NCBI RefSeq assembly: GCF_005484985.1
Contig: NZ_CP027942.1
Coordinates: forward strand, 372,001-436,000
From: Agrococcus sp. SGAir0287
GTDB taxonomy: Bacteria; Actinomycetota; Actinomycetes; Actinomycetales; Microbacteriaceae
DNA length: 64,000 nucleotides
Direction of reading: 5' to 3'
Of the stretch, positions 40,725 through 48,005 are shown piece after piece. The notes beneath the pieces were generated by a model. It did not search any database, had not been told where the DNA came from, and worked only from the letters and a program-made list of their open reading frames with translations. Position 1 is the stretch's first letter, and every line of letters begins with the position of its first letter. Made by a program: the position numbers and the translations under genes.

Positions 40725-40805
40725 CGTTGCGAGGTACCCGTCCTGTCGCGAGGTACCCCGATTGCCGTACCCGGCTGCGAGATGCGTACCTCGGAACGCG
40801 ACGTC
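40725..40805. repeat. Palindromic element, CGAGGTAC / GAGATGCGTACC family
   Basis: Two direct GCGAGGTACC blocks (near 40729 and 40748), then GCGAGATGCGTACC followed by TCGGAACGC (near 40777). Left GAGGTACC and right GGTAC/GTACCTC blocks can pair. It lies downstream of purQ. Confidence 0.65.
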
Positions 40806-40843
40806 GGCGACGTCCGTGCCCCGCGATCCGCCGGGGAGGCGCG

Positions 40844-41536
40844 TCAGGCCGCTGCGGCCTCGAGCGCGAGCGCGAAGATCGTCAGCCCGTCGAGGCCCGA
40901 GCGCATGCGCGTCGAGGTGTCGGGGCCGAAGCCCAGCTCGACGGCGTGCTCGGGATGCGGCATGAGGCCGACGACGTTGCCCGCGGCGTTCGAGACGCCG
41001 GCGATGTCGTCCATCGACCCGTTGGGGTTGCGCCCGGCGTAGCGGAAGGCGACGAGGCCCTCGCCCTCGATGCGCTCGAGCTCGGCCTTCGTCGAGACGA
41101 AGCGGCCCTCGCCGTTCTTCAGCGGGATGACGATCTCCTGGCCGGGCTCGAAGCCGTTCGTCCAGGGCGTCGTCGTGCGCTCGACCGTGAGGCGCTGGTC
41201 GCGGCGCACGAACAGGCCGGATGCGTTGCGGACGAGCCCGCCGGGCAGCAGCTTCGCCTCGGCGAGCATCTGGAAGCCGTTGCAGATGCCGAGCACGGGC
41301 ATGCCGCGATTCGCGGCGTCCACGACCTCGGTCATGATCGGCGACAGGGCGGCGATGGCGCCGCAGCGCAGGTAGTCGCCGTACGAGAAGCCGCCGGGCA
41401 GCACGAGGGCGTCGACGCCCTGCAGGTCGTGCTCGCGGTGCCACAGCGCGACCGGCTCGTGGCCGGCGAGGCGCACGGCGCGCTGCGCGTCGCGGTCGTC
41501 GAGCGTGCCCGGGAAGGTGACGACGCCGACCCTCAC
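40844..41536 (-). CDS. purQ: Phosphoribosylformylglycinamidine synthase subunit PurQ
   Basis: 230 aa class I glutamine amidotransferase that supplies ammonia to PurL. Triad: nucleophile Cys in PVLGICNGFQMLAE near residue 90, and His/Glu in LMPHPEHAVE near residue 195. GGFSYGDYLRCGAIA near 50-65 is typical of PurQ. The GTG start at 41536 overlaps the purS stop by 4 nt (GTGA), so translation of the two is coupled. A palindromic element of the CGAGGTAC family lies 39 nt after its stop. Works with PurS and the distant PurL. Confidence 0.97.
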   Translation of the reverse strand: MRVGVVTFPGTLDDRDAQRAVRLAGHEPVALWHREHDLQGVDALVLPGGFSYGDYLRCGAIAALSPIMTEVVDAANRGMPVLGICNGFQMLAEAKLLPGGLVRNASGLFVRRDQRLTVERTTTPWTNGFEPGQEIVIPLKNGEGRFVSTKAELERIEGEGLVAFRYAGRNPNGSMDDIAGVSNAAGNVVGLMPHPEHAVELGFGPDTSTRMRSGLDGLTIFALALEAAAA

Positions 41537-41787
41537 GCCTGATCCTCCACGTGGATGCCCACGACGTCCTCGATCACGGTGTTCGCGAGCACGTCCTCGG
41601 CGACCGTGCGGATCTGGCCGAGCAGCTCGTCGGTGACCTCGCCGTCGACGGTGAGCTCGAAGCGCTTGCCGATGCGCACCTGCCCGACGGCCTCGTGGCC
41701 GAGGCGGGCGAGGGCGCGCGTGACCGCCTTGCCCTGGGGGTCGAGGATCTCGGCCTTCGGCATGACGTCGACGACGATGAGGGGCAT
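41533..41787 (-). CDS. purS: Phosphoribosylformylglycinamidine synthase subunit PurS
   Basis: 84 aa, full length. Small subunit that bridges PurL and PurQ. Reads VVDVMPKAEILDPQGKAVTR then LARLGHEAVGQVRIGKRFEL, the conserved PurS strands. The ATG at 41787 has GAGGAG 9-10 nt upstream and a TAGACT -10 at 41821-41826. First gene of the purS-purQ operon, which starts at the edge of the 456-bp repeat-filled gap facing the zinc metallopeptidase gene. Confidence 0.95.
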   Translation of the reverse strand: MPLIVVDVMPKAEILDPQGKAVTRALARLGHEAVGQVRIGKRFELTVDGEVTDELLGQIRTVAEDVLANTVIEDVVGIHVEDQA

Positions 41788-41820
41788 GGGCTTCGACTCC
41801 TCGCGGGGTGGGATGCCTCC

Positions 41821-41826
41821 AGTCTA
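41821..41826 (-). promoter_or_regulatory. purS -10 box TAGACT
   Basis: TAGACT lies 33 nt before the ATG at 41787, the same hexamer as at purL. Confidence 0.55.
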
Positions 41827-41889
41827 CCGACGACGGATGCCGCGCCGTCCGCGGCCCATCCTCCCGGCTGCGAGCGCCTGCGACGTCGT

Positions 41890-42175
41890 GATCGGCGACG
41901 TCGGCATGGCTGAGGTCGCCGATCGCGGGTCGAACTCGCCGATCGACGGGGCATCGGTGACTTCGGCACGGACGAGGTCGCTCTTCGACGCCTGACGTCG
42001 TCACTCGGACGCGCGGGGTCGTCGGTCGCGGCCCGAGGTCGCGAACCGCAGGCGATTGGCGACTTCGGCACGGTTGAACTCGCCAATCGCGGCCCGAACT
42101 CGCCAACCGGGAGGCCGAAGTCGCCAATCGCGGGCCGAAGTCGCCAATCGGTGCCGAGGTCGCCGATCCGCCAGC
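41890..42175. repeat. Array of about twelve 20-bp cassettes, core GAAGTCGCCAATCGCGG
   Basis: The core (GAnnTCGCCrAyCG) occurs in direct orientation near 41912, 41932, 42035, 42076, 42096, 42117, 42137 and 42156, and inverted near 41890, 41952 and 42052, with degenerate copies between. The last five direct copies are 19-21 bp apart, about two helical turns. The 456-bp gap between divergent purS and the metallopeptidase gene contains nothing else apart from the two promoters. Confidence 0.8.
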
Positions 42176-42231
42176 GACGTGCACGATCGCGCGCCGGCTG
42201 TCCATCCCGCTGCATCGGAGGCGGCGCGGAC

Positions 42232-42237
42232 TACGCT
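42232..42237 (+). promoter_or_regulatory. -10 box TACGCT of zinc metallopeptidase gene (leaderless type)
   Basis: TACGCT ends 6 nt before the ATG at 42244. Confidence 0.55.
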
Positions 42238-42243
42238 GCCGCC

Positions 42244-43143
42244 ATGACGTTCCGCGGCGATGCGCAGTTCGACACGACTCGGGTGCGCCGCGGCGGAGGC
42301 GGCGCGCGCGGCGGCGCCATCGCGATCGGCGGCGGCGGCCTCATCACCGTGCTGCTCTTCGTCGTCTCTTCCTTCCTCGGCATCGACCTCACGGGGCTCG
42401 GCAGCGCCATCCAGCAAGGCCCGTCGCAGGGTTCGAGCGAGGGCACGGAGGTCGTGGGCTGCTCGGGCGAGGACGCGAACGATCCCGCGATCTACGACTG
42501 CCGCATGGAGGGCGGCGCCGACTCCCTGTCGGCGTACTGGTCGAGCGTCTTCGCGCAGAACTCCCTCGAGTACCGCGACCCCACGGTGCTGCTCTTCACG
42601 AGCCAGGTCTCCACGGGCTGCGGCGCGGCGACGAGCGCCGTCGGCCCGTTCTACTGCCCGCCCGACGAGCAGATCTACCTCGACACGACGTTCTTCGACC
42701 TCATGCGCGAGCGCTTCGGCGCATCGGGCGGATCGCTTGCGCAGCTCTACGTCCTCGGTCACGAGTGGGGCCACCACGTGCAGCAGCTCACGGGCGACCT
42801 GCAGCGCGTGAACCCTGAGGACACCGGCCCGTCGGGCTCCGCGGTGCGCAGCGAGCTGCAGGCCGACTGCTACGCGGGCGCGTGGCTCGCGGCGGCCTCG
42901 CAGACGCCCGACCAGGATGGCGGCGATCCCGTGCTGCTGCAGCCGACGCAGGCCGAGCTCGACGACGCGCTGGACGCGGCGGCCGCGATCGGCGACGACA
43001 CCATCCAGTCGTCCTCCGGCGGCGGCGTGAACCCGGAGACCTGGACGCACGGCTCGAGCCAGCAGCGGCAGACGTGGTTCTCGAACGGCTACCAGCAGGG
43101 CGTCTCGGCCTGCGCCCAGGTGTGGCAGGTGCCGACGCCGTAG
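42244..43143 (+). CDS. Neutral zinc metallopeptidase (YpfJ/KPN_02809-like)
   Basis: 299 aa. A Gly/Arg-rich cytoplasmic N-terminus (RRGGGGARGG) is followed by one TM helix (about residues 20-42) and an extracytoplasmic domain. Zinc motif: YVLGHEWGHHVQ near residues 175-186, with the third ligand probably the Glu of RSELQADCYAGAW about 30 residues later. Four Cys outside the membrane (VGCSG, YDCRM, STGCG, FYCPP) can form disulfides. This is the DUF/Zn_peptidase layout of E. coli YpfJ; substrate unknown. ATG at 42244 with TACGCT six bases upstream. The promoter region faces the 20-bp cassette array. Confidence 0.92.
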   Translation: MTFRGDAQFDTTRVRRGGGGARGGAIAIGGGGLITVLLFVVSSFLGIDLTGLGSAIQQGPSQGSSEGTEVVGCSGEDANDPAIYDCRMEGGADSLSAYWSSVFAQNSLEYRDPTVLLFTSQVSTGCGAATSAVGPFYCPPDEQIYLDTTFFDLMRERFGASGGSLAQLYVLGHEWGHHVQQLTGDLQRVNPEDTGPSGSAVRSELQADCYAGAWLAAASQTPDQDGGDPVLLQPTQAELDDALDAAAAIGDDTIQSSSGGGVNPETWTHGSSQQRQTWFSNGYQQGVSACAQVWQVPTP

Positions 43144-43236
43144 CGGCATCCGCGGCGTGCGGCTCGCGCACGTCGACCGGCACGGCCCTCGCACGCCGCG
43201 CACAGGGATCGCACAGGCTCGTGGAGGAGCGCCGCC

Positions 43237-43242
43237 TAGCCT
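43237..43242 (+). promoter_or_regulatory. -10 box TAGCCT of small membrane protein gene
   Basis: TAGCCT lies 58 nt before the ATG at 43300; the leader carries GGAGG 8 nt before the start. Confidence 0.4.
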
Positions 43243-43299
43243 GCCGGAGACGAGCCGCGCACCGCGGACTCGCGACGGCGGACGCGGAGGTTCGAGGCG

Positions 43300-43644
43300 A
43301 TGGTCATCTGGCGCGGTTGGGGCATCCTGGTGCTGTTCGGGCTCATCGCGGGGCTGCTGCTCGCGCTCTTCGTCATCCGCGACGCGCTGCCCGTCGAGCC
43401 CGCCTATGCCGCGACGAGCATCGCCGTGGGGATCGGCTTCGTCATCGGTGCCGTGCTCGCCCTCGGCGTGTGGCTCCTGCGCCTCTTCCGCATCATCGAC
43501 GTGCCGCGCGAGGTCGCGCCGGGCGTGTCCGCCGCGCGTCGCCCGTCGTCGAGCCTCTTCTTCATCCCGCTCGTGGCGTGGCCCGTCATCCTGCTCGTGA
43601 TCGGCGTGCTCGGCATCGTGATCGGCTCGAGCGAGGCTGCCTGA
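43300..43644 (+). CDS. Small membrane protein, three TM segments
   Basis: 114 aa. Hydrophobic segments at about residues 5-26, 38-62 and 85-108; the loop after TM2 is basic (RLFRIIDVPREV) and should be cytoplasmic. No family recognised and no catalytic motif. ATG at 43300 with GGAGG upstream. It converges with purC across a strong palindrome, so it is a single-gene unit. Confidence 0.7.
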   Translation: MVIWRGWGILVLFGLIAGLLLALFVIRDALPVEPAYAATSIAVGIGFVIGAVLALGVWLLRLFRIIDVPREVAPGVSAARRPSSSLFFIPLVAWPVILLVIGVLGIVIGSSEAA

Positions 43645-43645
43645 C

Positions 43646-43740
43646 CGTTCCGAGGTGCGCGTCTCGCAGCGAGGTACGACGATCGCGGTACCTCGCGACG
43701 AGATGCGTACCTCGGAACGCGAGATGCGTACCTCGGAACG
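43646..43740. repeat. Nested palindromic element, CGAGATGCGTACCTCGGAAC family
   Basis: The left arm 43646-43666 pairs with 43699-43719 at 19 of 21 positions; an inner GCGAGGTAC/GTACCTCGC stem (43669-43677 and 43688-43696) is perfect. The right arm is followed immediately by an identical second copy (43720-43740), a 21-bp tandem duplication. It lies between convergent genes and can terminate both. Confidence 0.8.
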
Positions 43741-43749
43741 TGACCGGCG

Positions 43750-44637
43750 TCAGGCGACGAGGCGCTCCAGCAGCTCGGCGTAGCGGGCGGCGGTGCGCTC
43801 GACGATGGATGCGGGCAGCACGGGCGGCGTCGTGCGACGGTCCCAGCGGCCCGCCTCGGCCTCCGCCAGCAGCCAGTCGCGCACGATCTGCTTGTCGAAC
43901 GACTCCACGCGTCCTGCCTCGAGCGCGTCCGCATCCCAGTAGCGCGACGAGTCGGAGGTCAGCACCTCGTCGGCGAGCACGATCGCGCCGGATGCGTCGC
44001 GGCCGAACTCGAGCTTCGTGTCCGCGAGGACGAGCCCCTTCTCCGCGGCGATCGCCGCGCCCCGGCCGAAGACCTCGAGCGAGCGCGTGCGCAGCGTCTC
44101 GGCGGTCTCGGCGCCGACGAGCTCGACGACCCGGTCGAGGGAGATGTTCTCGTCGTGCTGCCCCTTCGGCGCCTTCCAGGCGGGAGTGAAGATCGGCTCG
44201 GGCAGCGCGTCGCCGTCCCGCAGCCCCGCGGGCAGCGCGACGCCCGAGATGGCACCCGTCTCGCGGTACTCGACGAGGCCGGAGCCGGTGATGCGGCCGC
44301 GCACGACGCATTCGACGGGCAGCATGTCGAGGTTGCGCACGAGCAGCGCCCGACCGGCGACGGCGTCGGGGATGCGGGCGAGCGCGTCGCCGCCGGGGCC
44401 ATGGTCGCCGGCGAGCTGCGCCTCGTCGCCGAGCGTGCGCAGCCACCAGGTCGTCATCGAGGTGAGCGTCGCGCCCTTGCCCGGGATGGGCGGCTCGAGC
44501 GCGTGGTCGAACGCCGAGACGCGGTCGGAGGCGACCATGAGGATGGCGTCGGCGGTCGCGAGGTCGGCGCCCGCCGGCACGTGCAGGTCGCGGACCTTGC
44601 CCTGGTAGACGAGGTCGTAGCCGGGCAGGGCTCCCAT
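43750..44637 (-). CDS. purC: Phosphoribosylaminoimidazole-succinocarboxamide synthase
   Basis: 295 aa, the longer SAICAR synthetase form typical of actinobacteria and yeast. Joins CAIR and aspartate with ATP. Motifs: YQGKVRDLHVP near residue 11, VASDRVSAFDHALEPPIPGKG near 35, VRGRITGSGLVEY near 110, LADTKLEFGRD near 200 and DSSRYWDAD near 230, with SFDKQIVRDWL. ATG at 44637 overlaps the purD stop by one base (TGATG), so the two are a translationally coupled operon, purD then purC. Confidence 0.97.
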   Translation of the reverse strand: MGALPGYDLVYQGKVRDLHVPAGADLATADAILMVASDRVSAFDHALEPPIPGKGATLTSMTTWWLRTLGDEAQLAGDHGPGGDALARIPDAVAGRALLVRNLDMLPVECVVRGRITGSGLVEYRETGAISGVALPAGLRDGDALPEPIFTPAWKAPKGQHDENISLDRVVELVGAETAETLRTRSLEVFGRGAAIAAEKGLVLADTKLEFGRDASGAIVLADEVLTSDSSRYWDADALEAGRVESFDKQIVRDWLLAEAEAGRWDRRTTPPVLPASIVERTAARYAELLERLVA

Positions 44638-45908
44638 CAGGCGCCCGCTGCGGCGCGGGCGATGTCGGAGCGCGCCTGCGAGCCCTCGAGGCGGATCTCC
44701 TCGACGCCGGCGTACGCGCGCTCGCGCGCCTCGGCGAGCGTCGCACCCGACCCGACGACCGAGAGCACGCGGCCTCCGGTGGCGACGAATCCGTGCTCCT
44801 CGCTCACGACGGTCGCGGCGTGCATCACCTGCACGCCCTCGAGGGCATCCGCGTCGGCGATGCCCGTGATCGGGCGACCCGTGCGCGGGTCGTCGGGGTA
44901 GCCCTCGCTCGCGACGACGACGGTCACGGCTGCGGTGCCGCCGAACTCGAGCGGCGGGATGCGGTCGAGCGTGCCCGTCGCGGCGGCGTGGAGCGCGGCG
45001 CCGAACGGCGACGACAGCCTCGGCAGCACGACCTGCGTCTCGGGGTCGCCGAATCGCGCGTTGAACTCGATGACCTTGATGCCCGCGTCGGTGACGATGA
45101 GGCCGCAGTACAGCAGGCCGACGAACGGGGCGCCCTCGGCGCGCAGCGCGTCGATCGTGGGCTGCGCGATCGTCGCGACGACCTCGTCGACGAACGCCTG
45201 CTCGCCGCCGAAGCGCGTCTCGAGCCACGGCAGCGGCGAGTAGGCGCCCATGCCGCCGGTGTTCGGGCCCTCGTCGCCGTCGCGCAGGCGCTTGAAGTCC
45301 TGCGCGGGGGCGAGCGGACGCACGGTGGTGCCGTCGGAGAGCAGGAAGAGGCTGACCTCGGGGCCGGAGAGGAACTCCTCGACGAGCACGGGACCCTGCT
45401 GCAGCCAGTAGTGCGCGTGCGCGTCGGCGGCCGCGCGATCGTCGGTGACGATGACGCCCTTGCCCGCGGCGAGCCCGTCCGCCTTCACGACGTAGGGGGC
45501 GCCGACCGCGTCGAGGGCGGCTGCGGCCTGCTCGACCGTCTCGGCACGCGTCACGGCTCCCGTGGGCACGCCCGCGGCGTCCATGATCCGCTTCGCGAAC
45601 GCCTTCGAGCCCTCGAGCTGCGCTGCGCGCTTCGACGGGCCGAAGACGGGGATGCCGGCGGCGCGCACGGCGTCCGCGACGCCCGCGACGAGCGGCGCCT
45701 CGGGGCCGATGACGACGAGCTCGGCGCCGACGTCGGTCGCGAGCCGGGCGACGAGGTCGCCGTCGTTCTGGTCGACGCGCACGGTCTCGACGACCTGCGC
45801 GATGCCGGCGTTGCCGGGCGCGGCGATCACCGAGTGCTCGCCGTCGCGCAGCAGCGCGGTGATGATGGCGTGCTCTCGCGCGCCGGAGCCGAGGACGAGG
45901 ATGCGCAC
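44637..45908 (-). CDS. purD: Phosphoribosylamine-glycine ligase
   Basis: 423 aa, ATP-grasp enzyme forming GAR from phosphoribosylamine and glycine. Starts MRILVLGSGAREHAI, with the dinucleotide-like loop; GPEAPLVAGVADA near 70, the ATP-grasp core YVVKADGLAAGKGVIV near 140, LLYCGLIVTDAGIKVIEFNARFGDPETQVVL near 275-305 with the metal-binding Glu and Asn. The GTG at 45908 has a TAGGAT box 6 nt upstream and no Shine-Dalgarno, so the purD-purC mRNA is probably leaderless. Confidence 0.98.
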   Translation of the reverse strand: MRILVLGSGAREHAIITALLRDGEHSVIAAPGNAGIAQVVETVRVDQNDGDLVARLATDVGAELVVIGPEAPLVAGVADAVRAAGIPVFGPSKRAAQLEGSKAFAKRIMDAAGVPTGAVTRAETVEQAAAALDAVGAPYVVKADGLAAGKGVIVTDDRAAADAHAHYWLQQGPVLVEEFLSGPEVSLFLLSDGTTVRPLAPAQDFKRLRDGDEGPNTGGMGAYSPLPWLETRFGGEQAFVDEVVATIAQPTIDALRAEGAPFVGLLYCGLIVTDAGIKVIEFNARFGDPETQVVLPRLSSPFGAALHAAATGTLDRIPPLEFGGTAAVTVVVASEGYPDDPRTGRPITGIADADALEGVQVMHAATVVSEEHGFVATGGRVLSVVGSGATLAEARERAYAGVEEIRLEGSQARSDIARAAAGA

Positions 45909-45914
45909 CGGTCC

Positions 45915-45920
45915 ATCCTA
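45915..45920 (-). promoter_or_regulatory. purD -10 box TAGGAT (leaderless type)
   Basis: TAGGAT ends 6 nt before the GTG at 45908. Confidence 0.6.
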
Positions 45921-45978
45921 CGAGCGCGTGCGAGCGGGTGCGGCCGGGTGCGCGTCCCGTCGCCTCCGCCGCAGATGG

Positions 45979-46022
45979 GAGGTTCTCGGCCGGATGTGAC
46001 CTCGCATCCGGCCGACGACCTC
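45979..46022. repeat. Palindromic element, GGTTCTCGGCCGGATG family
   Basis: Arms 45981-45996 and 46005-46020 match at 14 of 16 positions, 8-nt loop. It lies between divergent purD and the sterol-carrier gene, so it cannot terminate either in the usual way. Confidence 0.7.
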
Positions 46023-46038
46023 GACCCTGTGGGCGCGG

Positions 46039-46044
46039 TAGCGT
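46039..46044 (+). promoter_or_regulatory. -10 box TAGCGT of sterol-carrier gene (leaderless type)
   Basis: TAGCGT ends 6 nt before the GTG at 46051. Confidence 0.55.
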
Positions 46045-46050
46045 CGTCGC

Positions 46051-46410
46051 GTGGCCGCCAAGCGCATCCCGGACCTCGAGGGCATGGATGCCGTGCGCGC
46101 GGCGCTCGGCGACGGCGCCGGACGCACCGAGCGCGCCACGGCCGTGCGCTACACGCTCCAGTGCCTCGCGGATCGCGCGCCGGGCAAGAGCGTCGAGGTG
46201 CGCGTGCCGCCGTTCGGCGCCGTGCAGGCCGTCGAGGGCCCCGGGCACACGCGCGGCACGCCGCCGAACGTCATCGAGACCGACACCGACACGTGGCTCG
46301 CGCTCGCGACCGGGGCGACGACGTGGGCGGATGCCGTCGGCGCGGGTGCGGTGCGCGCATCCGGCGTCCGCGCGACGATCGAGGCGTGGCTGCCGCTCGT
46401 GCGCGTCTGA
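46051..46410 (+). CDS. Sterol carrier (SCP-2-like) family protein
   Basis: 119 aa. One small soluble domain like the actinobacterial sterol carrier/MDMPI C-terminal group: AVRYTLQCLADRAPGKSVEVRVPPFGAVQAVEG in the middle and PNVIETDTDTWLALATGATTWADAVGAG towards the end, where the W-L-x-L-x-x-G-x-x-x-W is the family hallmark. It probably binds a hydrophobic ligand; function is unknown. GTG at 46051 with TAGCGT six bases upstream. In several actinobacteria such a gene sits next to purD, as here (recalled, not checked). Confidence 0.8.
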   Translation: MAAKRIPDLEGMDAVRAALGDGAGRTERATAVRYTLQCLADRAPGKSVEVRVPPFGAVQAVEGPGHTRGTPPNVIETDTDTWLALATGATTWADAVGAGAVRASGVRATIEAWLPLVRV

Positions 46411-46438
46411 CGGCCGAGATCTCCGCCGCGAGGCGATC

Positions 46439-46493
46439 GATTGGGCAGCAGTGGTTCGCGCTGCGGCGTGTCGTCCGCCACTACTGCCCAATC
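46439..46493. repeat. Palindromic element, GATTGGGCAGCAGTGG family
   Basis: Arms 46439-46454 and 46478-46493 match at 15 of 16 positions. The left half shares TGGGCAGnAGTGGTTCGCG with the element at 23354-23410. It lies between two convergent genes and can terminate both. Confidence 0.75.
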
Positions 46494-46524
46494 AAGCGCC
46501 AGAAGTGACCGATCGAGCGGAAGG

Positions 46525-47853
46525 TCAGCGGGCGGCGGGCGCGGAGCCCGCGTCCGACACCGACGCCGCCGGCGGGGCGCCGAGGCCGTCGGCGATCTCG
46601 TCGCCGCCGCGCAGACGCTCGAGCAGCGCCATGAGGTGGTAGATCACGAGCGTCGCGACGGTGCCGAGCAGGATGCCGCCGAGCGTCACCGCGCCGGCGT
46701 TCAGGGTGAAGTCGGCGATCGCGACGATGAGGCCCACGCCCGCCGAGAACTGGTTGCGAGGTCGCGAGAAGTCGACGCGGTGCTCGATCCAGATGCGCAC
46801 GCCGATGATGCCGATGAGCCCGTACAGCGCGGTCGTGACGCCACCGATGACGCCAGCGGGCGTCGCGGCGATGATCGCGCCGACCTTCGGCGACAGCGAC
46901 AGCGCGATCGCGGTGCACGCCGCGATCCAGTACGCCGCGGTCGAGAAGACGCGCGTCGCGCTCATGACGCCGATGTTCTCGCCGTACGTCGTCGTCGCCG
47001 AGCCGCCGAAGAGGCCGGCGAGCACCGTCGCGACGCCGTCGGCGATGAGCGCGCGACCCGCGACCGGGTCGAGGTCGCGGTGGATGAGCTGGCCGACGCC
47101 GCGCACGTGGCCGACGTTCTCTGCGATGAGCGGCAGCACGATCGGCACGAACATGAGCAGCAGCGGCCACTGCGCGAGGTCGATCGACGGCGTCTGGAAC
47201 GTGGGCAGGCCGATCCACGCCGCCTCGTCGACGTCCGACCAGTCGACGACGCCGACGACGGCGGATGCGACGTAGCCGACGACGACGCCGACGAGGATCG
47301 ACAGGCGGGCGACGAGGCCGCGGAACACCACCGCGACGACGACGATCGTGAGCAGCGTGAGGGCCGCGATGCCGGGCGCCGCGAGGAAGGAGTCGCGCGC
47401 CGCGGGCGCGAGGTTGAAGCCGATGAGCGCGACGATCGTGCCCGACACGACGGGCGGCATGAGCACCGAGAGCCATCGCGTGCCCGCGACCTGCACGACG
47501 AGCCCGACGAGCGCGAGCAGCGCGCCCGTCAGCACGACGCCCGCGAGCGCGAGGCCCGGTCCGCCCGCCGTCGAGGCCGCGACGACGGGCGCGATGAACG
47601 CGAAGGACGAGCCGAGGTAGCTCGGCAGGCGGTTGCCGGTGACGAGCAGGAAGAGGATGGTGCCGACGCCCGAGAAGAGCAGCGTCGTCGACGGCGGGAA
47701 TCCCGTGAGCGTCGGCACGAGGAACGTGGCGCCGAACATCGCCACCACGTGCTGCATGCCGATGCCGATCGTGCGCGGCCACGACAGGCGCTCCTCGGGC
47801 AGGACGAGGTCGCGGATGCCGCGCTCGGCGCGGGCGGTCCAGGGCAGGGGCAT
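46525..47853 (-). CDS. uraA: Uracil/xanthine permease (NCS2 family), UraA-like
   Basis: 442 aa with about fourteen TM segments. Imports a nucleobase with protons. TM motifs: QHVVAMFGATFLVPTLTGF near residue 35, LPSYLGSSFAFIAP near 75, PLIAENVGHVRGVG near 235 (substrate Glu) and GSATTTYGENIGVMSATRV near 280 (substrate Glu). TTYGENIG is the uracil-type signature as opposed to the purine-type NCS2 carriers. ATG at 47853 with AAGGACC upstream, -10 TAGCAT at 47905-47910. It lies next to purine genes but most likely carries uracil. Confidence 0.93.
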   Translation of the reverse strand: MPLPWTARAERGIRDLVLPEERLSWPRTIGIGMQHVVAMFGATFLVPTLTGFPPSTTLLFSGVGTILFLLVTGNRLPSYLGSSFAFIAPVVAASTAGGPGLALAGVVLTGALLALVGLVVQVAGTRWLSVLMPPVVSGTIVALIGFNLAPAARDSFLAAPGIAALTLLTIVVVAVVFRGLVARLSILVGVVVGYVASAVVGVVDWSDVDEAAWIGLPTFQTPSIDLAQWPLLLMFVPIVLPLIAENVGHVRGVGQLIHRDLDPVAGRALIADGVATVLAGLFGGSATTTYGENIGVMSATRVFSTAAYWIAACTAIALSLSPKVGAIIAATPAGVIGGVTTALYGLIGIIGVRIWIEHRVDFSRPRNQFSAGVGLIVAIADFTLNAGAVTLGGILLGTVATLVIYHLMALLERLRGGDEIADGLGAPPAASVSDAGSAPAAR

Positions 47854-47904
47854 GCTGCAGGTCCTTCGTGCTTCGGGAGCGGCGCGCGGGCGGGCGCCTC
47901 GGCG

Positions 47905-47910
47905 ATGCTA
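47905..47910 (-). promoter_or_regulatory. -10 box TAGCAT of uracil permease gene
   Basis: TAGCAT lies 51 nt before the ATG at 47853. Confidence 0.4.
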
Positions 47911-48005
47911 GCGGCGCGCGCAGCCACCGCCGCGCGCCGATGCCTGCGCACGCTGGCCGCATCCACTCCTAGGCCGCGCTCGGCTCACTGTGCTTCAGTG
48001 GATGC

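Noticed and set aside
41890..42175. CRISPR or tRNA-like cluster
   Set aside because: Cassettes occur in both orientations with no unique spacers, and there is no tRNA-like fold or conserved TTCGA-type arm.
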